Source: G963665185 sp963665185
GTDB taxonomy: Bacteria > Desulfobacterota > Desulfovibrionia > Desulfovibrionales > Desulfovibrionaceae
Assembly: GCA_963665185.2 (NCBI GenBank)
Contig: CAXXPO010000025.1
Location: 62,001-126,000 of the forward strand
Length of the DNA stretch: 64,000 nt
Reading direction: 5' to 3'
The first letter of the stretch is position 1; each line of letters opens with the position of its first letter. The position numbers were made by a program, and so were the translations under genes. Below are positions 1 to 8,887 of this stretch, one piece after another. The notes under the pieces were generated by a model. That model was not told where the DNA came from, made no database searches, and worked only from the letters and a program-made list of their open reading frames with translations.

Positions 1-4
1 TGTC

Positions 5-1597
5 ATGGGTTTCAACGCCATGTATGTCGGCGCTACCGGCATGAAGGCCCACAGTACCTGGATGCAGTCCATCGGCAACAACCTTGCCAATGTCAATACC
101 GTGGGATTCAAAAGCGGGCGCACACATTTTGAAAATCTGATGAGCCAGAGCCTGACCGGCGGGTACGGCAACAGCGACGGAACCGCCGCCATCGCCGGAC
201 AGATAGGCAAGGGCGTGGCCGTGGCCGATATAGTCACTGATCCGCGTCAGGGCGGGTTTGAAGAAGGCACGGCGGCAACTGACCTTGCCATCGGCGGAAA
301 GGGATATTTCAAGCTCCGGGCCGAGGGTACCGAGGGAACAGAGGACTATTATTCCCGTGCGGGGAATTTTCGTTTCGACAAGACCGGGATTTTGCGCGAT
401 TCCCATGGATACGCCCTGCAGGGGTTTTCCATAGACAGGGAAACCAACGTGGTTTCGCAGACGGAAAGCGACGTGGCCCTGCCCATGCAGAAGGAGATGG
501 TCAACGGCAAGTTGGTTGACGTTATCCGTTCCGACCCCCGGGCCACCACGGCCAGCAGCATGATCGCCAACCTGGATTCCTCGGCGACGGACAAAAGTTC
601 CACCCCGGATAATCCGTTTTTTTCCATGCTGCAGAAGTGGGACGGCAGTGCCACGGAACCTTTGAGCAAGGAAGATTATTCCTACACCACGGGCATGACG
701 GTCTATGATGCCGAGGGAAACCGACAGCAGCTGATTTATTATTTCGATCCTGTCACGGATTCCTCTTCCACATCGTCGAACCGGCAGTGGGAGTATCTGG
801 TCACGGTGGATCCCACCGGGGCCGATGGCCGTCCTCTTGCCACTTCCGGGGCAAAGGGCGTGTACATGGCCGGTACGTTGACCTTCAACCCGGCGGGCAA
901 TCTCATCGACCAGACCGGGTACACCCTGAAGGACCCGTCATTGGATGCAGGCAACCTGAGCAATTGGAGCCTGGCAACGCTCGGAACGGATGGCAGCCTG
1001 CAAATGGATGTGACTTTTGCCGCCTCCAACGGAACCTTGCCCACCCAGACCGTGGGCATCAACTTCGGGCTGACAGGGGAAAATGCCTCGTGGAGCGTGG
1101 CGGAAGGCAACGCCGGGCAGATCGGCTCCAATGCCGATGCTCTCCCCAAGCAGTTGGGAACAACTCCGTCGGCCCTGGCAATGACCAGCTACAACAGCAG
1201 TTCCGTGACCTTGTCGCAGACGCAGGACGGGTATGGCACGGGGTATCTGCAAAACGTGACCGTAGACCAGGACGGTGTTCTTTCCGGCAAGTTCTCCAAC
1301 GGCAAGACCGAGGGGTTGTACCAGATAAACCTGTACAATTTCACCAACGAATACGGATTGCGTCACGAGGGGGGCAACCTCTACAGCGCGGGCAAGGAAA
1401 CCGGCTCCGTATATACGGGCAAGCCGGATTCCGCAAATTACGGGCGGCTGTATCAGGACACCCTGGAAACCTCCAATGTGGACATGAGCGTGGAATTCAC
1501 CAATATGATCCTGGGACAGCGGGGATTTCAGGCCAACTCCAAGGTCATCACAACCACGGATGCCATGCTGACGACATTGATCCAGGTGAAGAGATAA
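5..1597 (+). CDS. flgE: Flagellar hook protein FlgE
   Basis: Structural subunit of the flagellar hook, exported by the flagellar type III system and polymerised outside the cell. The 530-residue product has the FlgE/FlgF/FlgG-type N-terminus (MYVGATGM near residue 6, then the rod-like SIGNNLANVNTVGFK motif at about 22-36) and the matching C-terminal helix (LYQDTLETSNVDMSVEFTNM, then RGFQANSKVI and a terminal LIQVKR). The variable D1-D2 part lies between. Length suits FlgE rather than the shorter FlgF or FlgG. The ATG at 5 is almost at the window edge, so the ribosome site and any hook-cap or FlgK-type neighbours are out of view. A strong terminator follows 56 bases after the stop, so this is the last gene of its transcript. 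Confidence 0.95.
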   Translation: MGFNAMYVGATGMKAHSTWMQSIGNNLANVNTVGFKSGRTHFENLMSQSLTGGYGNSDGTAAIAGQIGKGVAVADIVTDPRQGGFEEGTAATDLAIGGKGYFKLRAEGTEGTEDYYSRAGNFRFDKTGILRDSHGYALQGFSIDRETNVVSQTESDVALPMQKEMVNGKLVDVIRSDPRATTASSMIANLDSSATDKSSTPDNPFFSMLQKWDGSATEPLSKEDYSYTTGMTVYDAEGNRQQLIYYFDPVTDSSSTSSNRQWEYLVTVDPTGADGRPLATSGAKGVYMAGTLTFNPAGNLIDQTGYTLKDPSLDAGNLSNWSLATLGTDGSLQMDVTFAASNGTLPTQTVGINFGLTGENASWSVAEGNAGQIGSNADALPKQLGTTPSALAMTSYNSSSVTLSQTQDGYGTGYLQNVTVDQDGVLSGKFSNGKTEGLYQINLYNFTNEYGLRHEGGNLYSAGKETGSVYTGKPDSANYGRLYQDTLETSNVDMSVEFTNMILGQRGFQANSKVITTTDAMLTTLIQVKR

Positions 1598-1653
1598 GCG
1601 GCGGCGGGCTCCGGGCGCCTTTTCCAAAAGCCTGTCTGACCGTATTTTTAATC

Positions 1654-1690
1654 AATAAGAGCGGACCGTTGCGGTCCGCTCTTATTTGTT
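1654..1690 (+). terminator. Intrinsic terminator after flgE
   Basis: Perfect 14-bp inverted repeat (1654-1667 with 1673-1686) with a 5-base loop; the descending arm ends in TCTTATT and is followed by GTT. It separates flgE from the ParA cluster. Confidence 0.9.
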
Positions 1691-1953
1691 TGTGGTTCGG
1701 AGGCGGGTCCTGCGACCGGTACACAAGCAGTGCAGTGCAGGCCGTACTCTCGGTGTGCGTGTCGGTCCTGTTACGATTTGTCGTCGGATGATGGTTCCGA
1801 TCTGTTTTGGCTTGTATTCGACATTCATCTGATTGTAGCATGGACCGCATTCGTGTCTGCGGAGCCATTTTCGGGTCAGCGGCGGGTCCGCTTGGGTTTC
1901 GTGAAAAAGTCCGGGACGGGCTTTTTCAACATCTTATTCCTTCGGACTGTATC

Positions 1954-2703
1954 ATGCGAATCATTGCGGTAATGAACCAGAAGGGCGGAGTCGGCAAAAC
2001 CACCTGCACCATAAACATCGGTGCAGGCCTTTCCCTGCTGTCCCGGAAGGTGTTGCTGGTGGATCTCGATCCACAGGCTCATCTGACCTATTCCCTGGGC
2101 ATCTCCGCCCACGAGCAGGACAGGACGCTGTACGAGGTTTTCAAGGGCGAATTGAAAGCCGGGGACTGCCTCCAGCGCAGGGGGGGCATGGATATTATTC
2201 CTTCCTCGCTCGACCTCTCCGGGGCGGATATTGAATTTTCCGGATTTCCCGGCTGCGAGTACCTGTTGCGCCAAGCCCTGGAAGGGCTGCCGGAATACGA
2301 CTTCATTCTTATCGACTGCCCTCCGAACCTGGGCATTCTGACCATCAACGCCATGGCGGCAGGCAACGAGATTTTCGTGCCTCTGCAAAGCGAATTCCTG
2401 GCGCTGCAGAGCATGGGCAAGCTTTACGAAACCGTGGACCTTGTACGGCGGCGCCTGAACAGGGATCTGGACGTGACCGGTATTGTGGTCACCAGGTTCT
2501 CCCGGCAGAAGAAGCTCAACCGTGAAGTCGTGAAAAAAATTAACGAGTATTTCGGGGACAAGGTTTTTGAAACGCCCATCCGGGAAAATGTGGCCTTGGC
2601 CGAGGCCCCGGGTTTCGGAAAGGATATTTTTTCCTATCGTCCGGGGAGCAGTGGCGCGCAGGATTACCACCAATTGTGCAAGGAAATACTCAAGCGAGGT
2701 TGA
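1954..2703 (+). CDS. ParA/Soj-family ATPase
   Basis: P-loop ATPase of the ParA/MinD group, 249 residues. The start is ATG 1954, because the protein then opens with MRIIAVMNQKGGVGKTT, the standard N-terminus with the deviant Walker A motif (residues 10-17). The A-prime motif (VDLDPQAHLTYSLG, near 42-55) and a Walker B-type DCPPNLGILT (near 128-137) are present. Such proteins use ATP-dependent dimerisation to position cargo: plasmids, chromosomes, chemotaxis arrays or flagella. No ParB gene or parS-like site is visible beside it. The next gene starts 2 bases after the stop, so it is co-transcribed with the PAS/degenerate-kinase and amphi-Trp genes. An orphan positioning or regulatory ATPase is more likely than a chromosome partition protein. 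Confidence 0.88.
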   Translation: MRIIAVMNQKGGVGKTTCTINIGAGLSLLSRKVLLVDLDPQAHLTYSLGISAHEQDRTLYEVFKGELKAGDCLQRRGGMDIIPSSLDLSGADIEFSGFPGCEYLLRQALEGLPEYDFILIDCPPNLGILTINAMAAGNEIFVPLQSEFLALQSMGKLYETVDLVRRRLNRDLDVTGIVVTRFSRQKKLNREVVKKINEYFGDKVFETPIRENVALAEAPGFGKDIFSYRPGSSGAQDYHQLCKEILKRG

Positions 2704-2705
2704 CC

Positions 2706-3899
2706 ATGTCCCAAGACAGCAGGCTGGGAAGCGATCCTCTGCGCTGGCTCAAAGAGCGCCCGGAGCCGTTGGAGGGGAACTCTTTTTCCGATTCGGCGGG
2801 GATTGCGGGTCGTGTGGGCAGTCCGGGAGCCGCCCCAAACCGGACCGTGGACAGGATGCTTGCCGACACAGGTCGGCCGGAGACTGCCGACCTGTGGAAT
2901 CCGTTCGAAATTCTGGAACATCTGTCCGAGGCGTTGTGCGTATGCAATGGAGAAGGTGAACTGATTTACGCCAATCCCGCCTTCGGCAGGTTGTCGGGGC
3001 GCGAGGTGCGGCAACTTGAAGGGCTTGCACTGGACGACGGCTCCCTGTTCTACGCCCAGAGCCAGACCTGTTCCCGGGATGTGAAGGCCCAACTGCTTTC
3101 CACAGGGCGTCCGCAGCGGTGTCTTATCGAACTTCGGCGTAGGGATGACAGCTTGGTTTTGGTTGATGCGGAATTTCATCTTGGCGGAACAAAGGGGCGC
3201 GACGAATATTTTTACGTTTTTCTGAACGAAGCGTGCGACGGGGAGGCAGTCCAGGCCGTTCCCCTGAGCGAGGACGGTACGGGGCAGGAGGCGGAGCCGA
3301 TTGTCGATTCCAGACTCCAGGCTGCCCTCGATGCCGCCATCTGCCTGTGCGGGCATCCGGGTGAAAAGGAGGCTGACAAGCGGGACAAGGCCACGCGCCG
3401 GATTTTTTTGTCCATAGCCGGGCAGAATCAGGACGTGTTTTCGCGGGAACGCGGGGACGGGGCGCACATTGTCCGGTGTTTCGAACTGGTGGTCCAGGGA
3501 GCGTGCCTTGAATGGAATGTCGACAGGGGCGTGCTTGAATTTTCCTGTCAGGCCCGGGTGGGCGAAGTGCGACGCAAGGACGTGCTGCTGCTTTCCTATG
3601 TACTGTACGTGCTGCTGCTTTCTCCACTGAAAAAAGGAGACAGGCTCAAAGCCTGTACGCTCCGGGTTCGAGTGGAAAGCAATGGCGGTGAGCTGGGGCT
3701 GAGCCTTGTTGGCGACGAGACGTTCTTTTCCAAAAAACTCAAGCTCCACGACAAGAAGATGGGGCCGCTGCAACGTATTGCCCAGCGTATTGTTCGGGAG
3801 AACGGGTCCATATTGTTCATCCGTCGCGACAAGACCACGGAAGTGAAAATCAACCTGCCTGTTGCGGGCAGCAGCGGAGTTGTTCATGAGCAAGAATAA
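2706..3899 (+). CDS. PAS-domain protein with a degenerate kinase-like C-terminus
   Basis: Protein of 397 residues starting at ATG 2706, two bases after the parA stop. Residues about 65-165 look like a PAS sensor domain (LCVCNGEGELIYANPAFGRLSG, the usual opening). The C-terminal part, about 210-395, has a layout like a histidine kinase dimerisation plus ATPase region (LSIAGQNQDVFSRERGDGAHIV, and later KMGPLQRIAQRIVRENGSIL), but I see no phospho-accepting histidine in an H-box context and no N, G1 or G2 boxes. It may be a pseudokinase or partner-binding module. No transmembrane segment or signal peptide is evident, so it is probably cytoplasmic. It overlaps the amphi-Trp gene by 14 bases, which suggests tight translational coupling. 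Function unknown; a partner of the ParA ATPase is inferred from the operon only. Confidence 0.65.
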   Translation: MSQDSRLGSDPLRWLKERPEPLEGNSFSDSAGIAGRVGSPGAAPNRTVDRMLADTGRPETADLWNPFEILEHLSEALCVCNGEGELIYANPAFGRLSGREVRQLEGLALDDGSLFYAQSQTCSRDVKAQLLSTGRPQRCLIELRRRDDSLVLVDAEFHLGGTKGRDEYFYVFLNEACDGEAVQAVPLSEDGTGQEAEPIVDSRLQAALDAAICLCGHPGEKEADKRDKATRRIFLSIAGQNQDVFSRERGDGAHIVRCFELVVQGACLEWNVDRGVLEFSCQARVGEVRRKDVLLLSYVLYVLLLSPLKKGDRLKACTLRVRVESNGGELGLSLVGDETFFSKKLKLHDKKMGPLQRIAQRIVRENGSILFIRRDKTTEVKINLPVAGSSGVVHEQE

Positions 3900-4173
3900 A
3901 ATACAGATTGAAAGCGTTATGGAGTTGACCCAGGCTGTTCAGTATCTTGAACGCGTTCTCAATTCCATCAAGGAAGGCTCCATCAATGTGGAAAAAAGCG
4001 GGGAGAGTATCACCCTGGTTCCTGAAAGTATTGTATCATTTGAAATGAGCCTGTCCCAGAAAAAGGACAAGGAAAAAATATCCTTTGAAATCAGTTGGAG
4101 ACGCGACCCCAAGGCGGAAGCCGCACGAAATGTTCAAATCGGCTCCGAGATGGCGGAGTTGAACATATCTTGA
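3886..4173 (+). CDS. amphi-Trp domain protein
   Basis: Small protein of 95 residues. The start at ATG 3886 lies inside the end of the preceding gene (14-base overlap); upstream codons in the same frame are less likely. The sequence follows the amphi-Trp domain pattern: an N-terminal helix (SVMELTQAVQYLERVLNSIKEG), a two-strand part (SINVEKSGESITLVPESIVSFEMSL), a lysine-rich turn, and a last strand with the signature tryptophan (ISFEISWRRD). The domain is known only as a family and its molecular role is not established to my knowledge. The coupling to a ParA ATPase and a PAS protein is the main clue here. Confidence 0.75.
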   Translation: MSKNKIQIESVMELTQAVQYLERVLNSIKEGSINVEKSGESITLVPESIVSFEMSLSQKKDKEKISFEISWRRDPKAEAARNVQIGSEMAELNIS

Positions 4174-4303
4174 GGGATTCTTCTTTAGGGAAAACAGTGC
4201 CTTGCGGGGGGGATTTAAAAAAATAATTGTTTACCGGGATATTGTGTGTTGATACCTTCTTATATTGTTGTTCAGTTTGAATTCAACGGTTTATTGAAGG
4301 TAT

Positions 4304-4948
4304 ATGGACACACTCATCACTCTTATCATAGCCGACGACCACGCACTCCTCCGTGAAGGCATTGTCAGGCTGCTTTCTTCGCAGGATGGGCTGATGATCA
4401 GCGCCGAAGCGGGGGACGGTCGGGAAGCAGTGACCAAAGCTTTGGACCTTCGTCCCGACATCGTGCTCATGGACATCGGCATGCCCGGAATCAACGGCAT
4501 CGAGGCGACCAGGCGAATCAAGCAGGCGGCTCCCCAAATCAAGATTCTTGTTCTCACGGCGCATGAGGACAGGCATTTTGTCGATTTGGCCCTGAAGGCA
4601 GGGGCGGATGGGTATCTGCTCAAGAATTCGGACAAGAACCGCCTGACCGAAGCCATCCACGCAGTCATGCGCGAAGGGGTCTATATGGCCCCGGAAATGC
4701 TTCAGGACAACGATGTCACTGTCGGCCCCAGCCAGGAAGATATCCAGCAGCTCACTCGGCGGGAACGGGAAATATTCACTCTGGTGGCGCGGGGCATGAA
4801 GAACCGCGAAGTTTCCGAAGATCTGTGCATTTCCATCAAAACCGTGGAAAAGCACAGAGCCAACCTGATGAAGAAACTGGGGCTGCATTCCGTGGCCGAG
4901 CTGGTTTCCTGCGCATTGCGCACCTCTTTCATAGAGCCTGGAAAATGA
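4304..4948 (+). CDS. NarL/FixJ-family response regulator
   Basis: Two-component response regulator of 214 residues. The receiver domain (about 1-120) keeps the acidic pocket (IIADDHALLREG), the phospho-accepting aspartate in DIVLMDIGMPG, the TAHE switch threonine and the conserved lysine in LLKNSDK. A linker leads to a LuxR-type helix-turn-helix (about 145-205: LTRREREIFTLVARGMKNREVSEDLCISIKTVEKH in two halves). Start ATG 4304 has AAGG 7 bases upstream. It lies 130 bases behind the amphi-Trp gene in the same direction, so it could belong to that transcript or have its own promoter in the AT-rich gap. No cognate sensor kinase is adjacent; the PAS/degenerate-kinase protein is the nearest candidate partner. 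Confidence 0.93.
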   Translation: MDTLITLIIADDHALLREGIVRLLSSQDGLMISAEAGDGREAVTKALDLRPDIVLMDIGMPGINGIEATRRIKQAAPQIKILVLTAHEDRHFVDLALKAGADGYLLKNSDKNRLTEAIHAVMREGVYMAPEMLQDNDVTVGPSQEDIQQLTRREREIFTLVARGMKNREVSEDLCISIKTVEKHRANLMKKLGLHSVAELVSCALRTSFIEPGK

Positions 4949-5287
4949 GGATTCGGTAGTCGGCAAAGACCCCGCGGCCGCATTGCTGCATCCTTTTTTC
5001 CAATACGCTCTATTGACGGTTGAGAAAGTCCGTCCTTGACTTTTCATCACGGGTATCAAACAAAATCAGACCTTTTTGCGGAAAGTGCCTCCGGGCTCCG
5101 GCTGGTTGCCAGCTAGCGGATGACAGCGTTTCGCGGATGTCGTATATCTGAGCGCAGGAGAAATTCGCCTGATGAACGCCGGAGGCGTTTTGTCGGATGC
5201 TGCATATTCGTTGCACACGGCCTCATCCGCCCTCTCTTGCACCGGCAGCGTACCATGTACAGGCCTATCAGGCCGGGAGACCGCTTC
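4949..5287. other. Intergenic stretch without a recognised gene
   Basis: 339 bases between the response regulator and surE. Short open frames here lack ribosome sites or recognisable products, and the long frame running into surE upstream of its ATG has no conserved N-terminal extension. No clear terminator or riboswitch was seen. Confidence 0.5.
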
Positions 5288-6037
5288 ATGAAAATATTGC
5301 TGACCAATGACGACGGTATACAGGCCGTGGGGCTGCGCGCCCTGTTCCGGGTTCTTGTCGATGCCGGTCATGACGTGACCTGCGTGGCTCCCATCTCCGA
5401 GATGAGTGCGGTGGGGCATGCGGTGACCATGTCGCAACCGCTCAAGACCAAGCCCTTTCGGGAAAACGGTTTTCGGGGAATCGGGGTCACGGGAACGCCG
5501 GCCGACTGTGTCAAGCTGGCCCTTGGGGCCATCATGCGCAACGACCCGCCCCAGCTGGTGATTTCGGGCATCAATGCCGGAGCCAACTGCGGCGTGGACA
5601 TTCTGTATTCGGGAACGGTATCCGCGGCCACGGAAGGGGCCCTGATGGGTTTGCCCTCCCTGGCAGTCTCCTACGACAATTTTCGTCCCGAAAGTCTGGA
5701 TGGTCCGGCCCGGTATCTGATCGGCTTCATTGAACGCCAGCCTTGGGCCGAACTGCCGCCTCGCTGTGTGCTCAACCTCAATTTCCCCGACATGCCGGTG
5801 GAGCAGACCAAGGGGCTTAAGATCTGCCGCCTGACCCGCGCCGCTTACGACGACTGGTACGACAAGCGTGTTGACCCGCGCGGTAACGAGTATTATTGGC
5901 TGGACGGCGTGATTCCTCCGGAAAAGTTGAGCCAGGACTCGGACCGCTATCTTGTTTCCTGCGGCTACATCACCGTGACTCCGCTCAAATTCGAATTCAC
6001 TGACGTTGAGGCCATGGCTCTTCTCTCGGAAGAATAA
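5288..6037 (+). CDS. surE: 5'/3'-nucleotidase SurE
   Basis: SurE-family metal-dependent phosphatase that removes phosphate from nucleoside monophosphates; cytoplasmic, linked to stationary-phase survival. The 249-residue protein starts at ATG 5288 with the family opening MKILLTNDDGIQA, which carries the metal-binding DD pair (residues 8-9). The conserved SAVGHAVTM loop and the VISGINAGANCG segment (metal-binding Asn, near 93-105) and the YSGTVSAATEG motif follow. Length matches the family. Nothing in the adjacent genes explains its control; GC-rich inverted repeats follow the stop. Confidence 0.95.
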   Translation: MKILLTNDDGIQAVGLRALFRVLVDAGHDVTCVAPISEMSAVGHAVTMSQPLKTKPFRENGFRGIGVTGTPADCVKLALGAIMRNDPPQLVISGINAGANCGVDILYSGTVSAATEGALMGLPSLAVSYDNFRPESLDGPARYLIGFIERQPWAELPPRCVLNLNFPDMPVEQTKGLKICRLTRAAYDDWYDKRVDPRGNEYYWLDGVIPPEKLSQDSDRYLVSCGYITVTPLKFEFTDVEAMALLSEE

Positions 6038-6074
6038 TCCCGCAAATATTTCCGGGCCGGTCCCCTGAGCGCGA

Positions 6075-6119
6075 CCGGTCCAGGCTTTCGTCGATCCGGA
6101 CCGGATATTCTCGGTCCGG
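6075..6119. repeat. Overlapping GC-rich inverted repeats
   Basis: CCGGTCC at 6075-6081 can pair with GGACCGG at 6098-6104, while CCGGACCG at 6096-6103 can alternatively pair with CGGTCCGG at 6112-6119. The two hairpins exclude each other. No T-run follows, so this may be a weak terminator for surE or a leader structure for the antiporter gene. Confidence 0.4.
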
Positions 6120-6186
6120 TGGCGGGCTGTTTTACGGCCGGGCCATGGATGAGTCCGGCCTTACTTACAATGCACTGGATGTTCAC

Positions 6187-7545
6187 ATGCAAAAAAAACA
6201 CACCATCGGCCTGGTGGATGCTTCCGCCTCACGGGAAAATGCCTGGGCTCTTCTGCCGCTGGTTCTTTTTTTGGGGTTGTTTATCGGCACAGGGTTTTTT
6301 CTGACCGCCTCGGGAACGAAAATGGCGTTCTACCAGCTTTCGGCCACTGTCGCCATTTTGCCCTCATTGGCCTGGGCCGTGTGGATGGGGCGTGGCACCA
6401 TTGCGGAAAAACTCGGGATCATGCTGTCCGGTGCGGGTGATCCAGGCATCATCACCATGTGCATGATCTACCTCCTGGCCGGCGGGTTCGCCAGTGTGGC
6501 CAAGGCCATCGGCGGGGTGGATTCCACAGTCAACTTGGGGCTGTCCGTTATTCCCGCGGATTTTGTCTTGCCCGGTCTGTTCGTCATTGCCGGATTTATC
6601 TCCACTGCCATGGGCACCTCCATGGGAACCATCGCCGCCATGACCCCCATTGCTGTCGGTGTGGCCGCCAAAACCGGGATTTCTCCCGCGCTTCTCGTGG
6701 GAACCGTGGTGGGCGGGGCAATGTTCGGAGACAACCTGTCCATGATCTCCGATACCACCATTGCCGCCACCCAGAGCCAGGGGTGCAAAATGAACGACAA
6801 ATTTCGCATGAACCTGCTCATTGCCATGCCTGCGGCTCTCGGGGCCGTCATATTGCTGTTCCTTTTCGGAACAAGCGGCGCGGTCAGCGAACCGGGGGAC
6901 TACAGTCTGCTCAAGGTGCTGCCCTACGCCGCCATTCTGGTCATGGCGGTCAGCGGGGTGAATGTGTTCGCCGTTCTTGCCGCCGGCATCGCGTTGGCCG
7001 GCATTGTCGGCATGTCCACGGTGGAAGGATACAACCCTCTGGTGTATGCTCAGGATATCTATAACGGATTTGTTGGGATGCATGAGATTCTCGTGCTTTC
7101 CCTCATGGTCGGAGGGCTGGCCGAACTTCTGCGATACCACGGCGGCCTGGAATGGCTTATCAACCGTATCCGCAGCCTTACGGAAAGGGGTGGGGATCGA
7201 GGAAAATCCGACAGCCGGGCCTCCCAGGTAAGCATCGGACTGCTGGCGGCCGTGGCCGACGTGTGTACGGCCAACAATACCGTGGCCATTGTCCTTACGG
7301 GCAAGATGGCCAAGGATATCGCAAGGCACGGTGGAGTTTCTCCCAAGCGGAGTGCCAGTCTTTTGGATATTTTTTCCTGCGTGGTGCAGGGAATCATCCC
7401 CTACGGGGCGCAGATTCTTCTGGCCGGATCCATTGCGGGAATTTCTCCCCTGGCCGTGGCCGGTAACGTCTATTACTGCTACCTGTTGGCCATTGCCGCA
7501 GCCGCCGCCATAGTGTTCGGTTTTCCTCGTGAAAAGAATGCCTGA
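6187..7545 (+). CDS. NhaC-family Na+/H+ antiporter
   Basis: Polytopic inner-membrane protein of about 452 residues with roughly eleven hydrophobic segments. The sequence fits the NhaC-type antiporter family: the GFISTAMGTSMGTIAAMTPI and VVGGAMFGDNLSMISDTT segments (about 132-200) are typical, the second holding the conserved acidic residues of the ion site. A second half copy is seen near SLMVGGLAELLRYHGG and AAVADVCTANNTVAIV. It probably exchanges Na+ (or an organic cation or amino acid, as some relatives do) for H+. Start ATG 6187 is preferred to the in-frame ATG at 6145, although neither has a good ribosome site. A terminator follows, so it appears to be transcribed alone or with surE. Confidence 0.88.
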   Translation: MQKKHTIGLVDASASRENAWALLPLVLFLGLFIGTGFFLTASGTKMAFYQLSATVAILPSLAWAVWMGRGTIAEKLGIMLSGAGDPGIITMCMIYLLAGGFASVAKAIGGVDSTVNLGLSVIPADFVLPGLFVIAGFISTAMGTSMGTIAAMTPIAVGVAAKTGISPALLVGTVVGGAMFGDNLSMISDTTIAATQSQGCKMNDKFRMNLLIAMPAALGAVILLFLFGTSGAVSEPGDYSLLKVLPYAAILVMAVSGVNVFAVLAAGIALAGIVGMSTVEGYNPLVYAQDIYNGFVGMHEILVLSLMVGGLAELLRYHGGLEWLINRIRSLTERGGDRGKSDSRASQVSIGLLAAVADVCTANNTVAIVLTGKMAKDIARHGGVSPKRSASLLDIFSCVVQGIIPYGAQILLAGSIAGISPLAVAGNVYYCYLLAIAAAAAIVFGFPREKNA

Positions 7546-7581
7546 TGCCGCTAGCGCAACGGTCGTTTTGTAATCGGTTTG

Positions 7582-7617
7582 AAAACCGGCCCATGCCATG
7601 CTTGAGGCCGGTTTTTG
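7582..7617 (+). terminator. Intrinsic terminator after the antiporter gene
   Basis: AAAACCGGCC (7582-7591) pairs with GGCCGGTTTT (7606-7615) and the run of T continues to 7616. It lies 37 bases past the stop. Confidence 0.85.
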
Positions 7618-7725
7618 GGTTTCTGACGAACCGGGGGAGCATGTCCGGTTATGCGCGGGGTGAAAATAATTGCCGTAACATTTCATATGGGGGATTCTTT
7701 TCGCAATGACGGGCAAGGAGGCGTT

Positions 7726-7935
7726 ATGTGTACAGCAACAGACAATACGTCCAGGACGTTTCTCCCCGCCGAGAGGAGTGAGCAGGCCGAGGTTGCGAAC
7801 GGACAGGGATATGGTGGCCGGGAAGCCTCCCGGCCGGATTGGGACGAGGGGGCTTTGCATTGCTTGCTGGAAGAGGCGGAGAACAGTCTGCAGCGCCTGG
7901 AGGACATGCTCGGGCTTCCGGATTCCCGAAGATGA
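7726..7935 (+). CDS. Small hypothetical protein (69 aa)
   Basis: Short open frame with a strong ribosome site (AAGGAG 6 bases before ATG 7726). The 69-residue product is hydrophilic and acidic, with no signal peptide or membrane segment. The last third (ALHCLLEEAENSLQRLEDMLG) would form an amphipathic helix. I do not recognise a family. It sits alone between a terminator and the Nudix gene. The ribosome site is the main argument that it is real. Confidence 0.5.
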   Translation: MCTATDNTSRTFLPAERSEQAEVANGQGYGGREASRPDWDEGALHCLLEEAENSLQRLEDMLGLPDSRR

Positions 7936-8139
7936 AAGCCCATGATGGCAACGCGGACTCATGCATGACAAAGGGGCATCTTTGGGCTAGACTGTGCTAT
8001 CCTGGTGATATCAGTGAGCGCAGGGGGAATTTTTCCTTGCCCCCTCCCGGCTTTTTTTTGCTATGGGACGCCTGGGGGGGTGGGGGAAGCTGCCTGTTGG
8101 GAATTGCAGCAGGGGCGCATGTTTGCCGAGGGAGTCTTC

Positions 8140-8769
8140 ATGTCCGATGAGAATGTTCCGGCCTGGCTTGAGTGGGCTCGCGAAATTCAGGCGATCTGTC
8201 AAACCGGTCTGACCTACAGCACCAATCATCACGATACCTTCAATTATACTCGGCTGATGCGCATTGCCGCGCAGATAACCGAGGCCCATGCCGGTCCCGG
8301 CAGGAGGTCCTGGGACAGGATTTTTTTGGAGCAGCCCGGTTATGCCACGGTCAAGGTGGATGTACGGGGAGCGGTTGTCCGCGAGAACAAGGTGCTTCTG
8401 GTGCGTGAAAGAGCGGACGGCAAATGGTCGCTTCCTGGCGGCTGGGCGGATGTGGGGGAGGCTCCCGGTGAAATGATCGTTAGGGAAATTTTCGAGGAGA
8501 GCGGATTTTCCGCCGTTCCCGTCAAGGTGGTGGGGGTTTTCGATGCCAACCGTGCAGGACGGCCGCTTGAATTTTTCCACGCGTACAAGATTATTTTCTT
8601 GTGTCGTTTTCTCGGCGGTGCGGCTGCGGCCAGTGATGAAACCTCGGAGTGCGGTTTTTTCCCCTTTGACAACCTTCCGGAACTTTCGCTCAACAGGACG
8701 GCCCCCCGTCATCTGGAGGAAATAGCCGCACATCTGGCGGACCAGGGGCGCCCCGCAGCCTTCGACTGA
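8140..8769 (+). CDS. Nudix hydrolase with N-terminal helper domain
   Basis: Nudix-fold pyrophosphatase of 209 residues. The Nudix box is complete: GGWADVGEAPGEMIV then REIFEESGF (about 106-129), giving G-x5-E-x7-RE-x2-EE-x-G. The first 60 residues (WLEWAREIQAICQTGLTYS, HDTFNYTRLMRIAAQI) match the N-terminal domain found in a Nudix subgroup related to ADP-ribose or nucleoside-diphosphate-sugar hydrolases. Substrate cannot be told from sequence. ATG 8140 is chosen because GGGAG stands 7-11 bases upstream and homology begins there; the frame is open for 45 codons before it without similarity. A terminator follows about 80 bases after the stop. Confidence 0.9.
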   Translation: MSDENVPAWLEWAREIQAICQTGLTYSTNHHDTFNYTRLMRIAAQITEAHAGPGRRSWDRIFLEQPGYATVKVDVRGAVVRENKVLLVRERADGKWSLPGGWADVGEAPGEMIVREIFEESGFSAVPVKVVGVFDANRAGRPLEFFHAYKIIFLCRFLGGAAAASDETSECGFFPFDNLPELSLNRTAPRHLEEIAAHLADQGRPAAFD

Positions 8770-8852
8770 CGGATCGAACTGGATGTCTTCAAGGAATGCT
8801 GTCCTTCTTGTTTTTCAAGATATTGAAGTGATTATTTGAAAAATGTCTGAAT

Positions 8853-8887
8853 GGCTGCTTTGCTTCGGCACGGCAGCCGTTTTTTTA
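8853..8887 (+). terminator. Intrinsic terminator after the Nudix gene
   Basis: GGCTGC (8853-8858) pairs with GCAGCC (8873-8878), with an inner TGC-TTCG-GCA tetraloop hairpin, followed by GTTTTTTT. Confidence 0.85.

Noticed and set aside
1954..4173. Chromosome or plasmid partition locus
   Set aside because: Only the ATPase is present; there is no ParB gene and no repeated parS-like palindrome near it.
6364..7971. Minus-strand open frame of 535 codons opposite the antiporter gene
   Set aside because: Histidine and glycine rich shadow that also runs through the terminator at 7582-7617.
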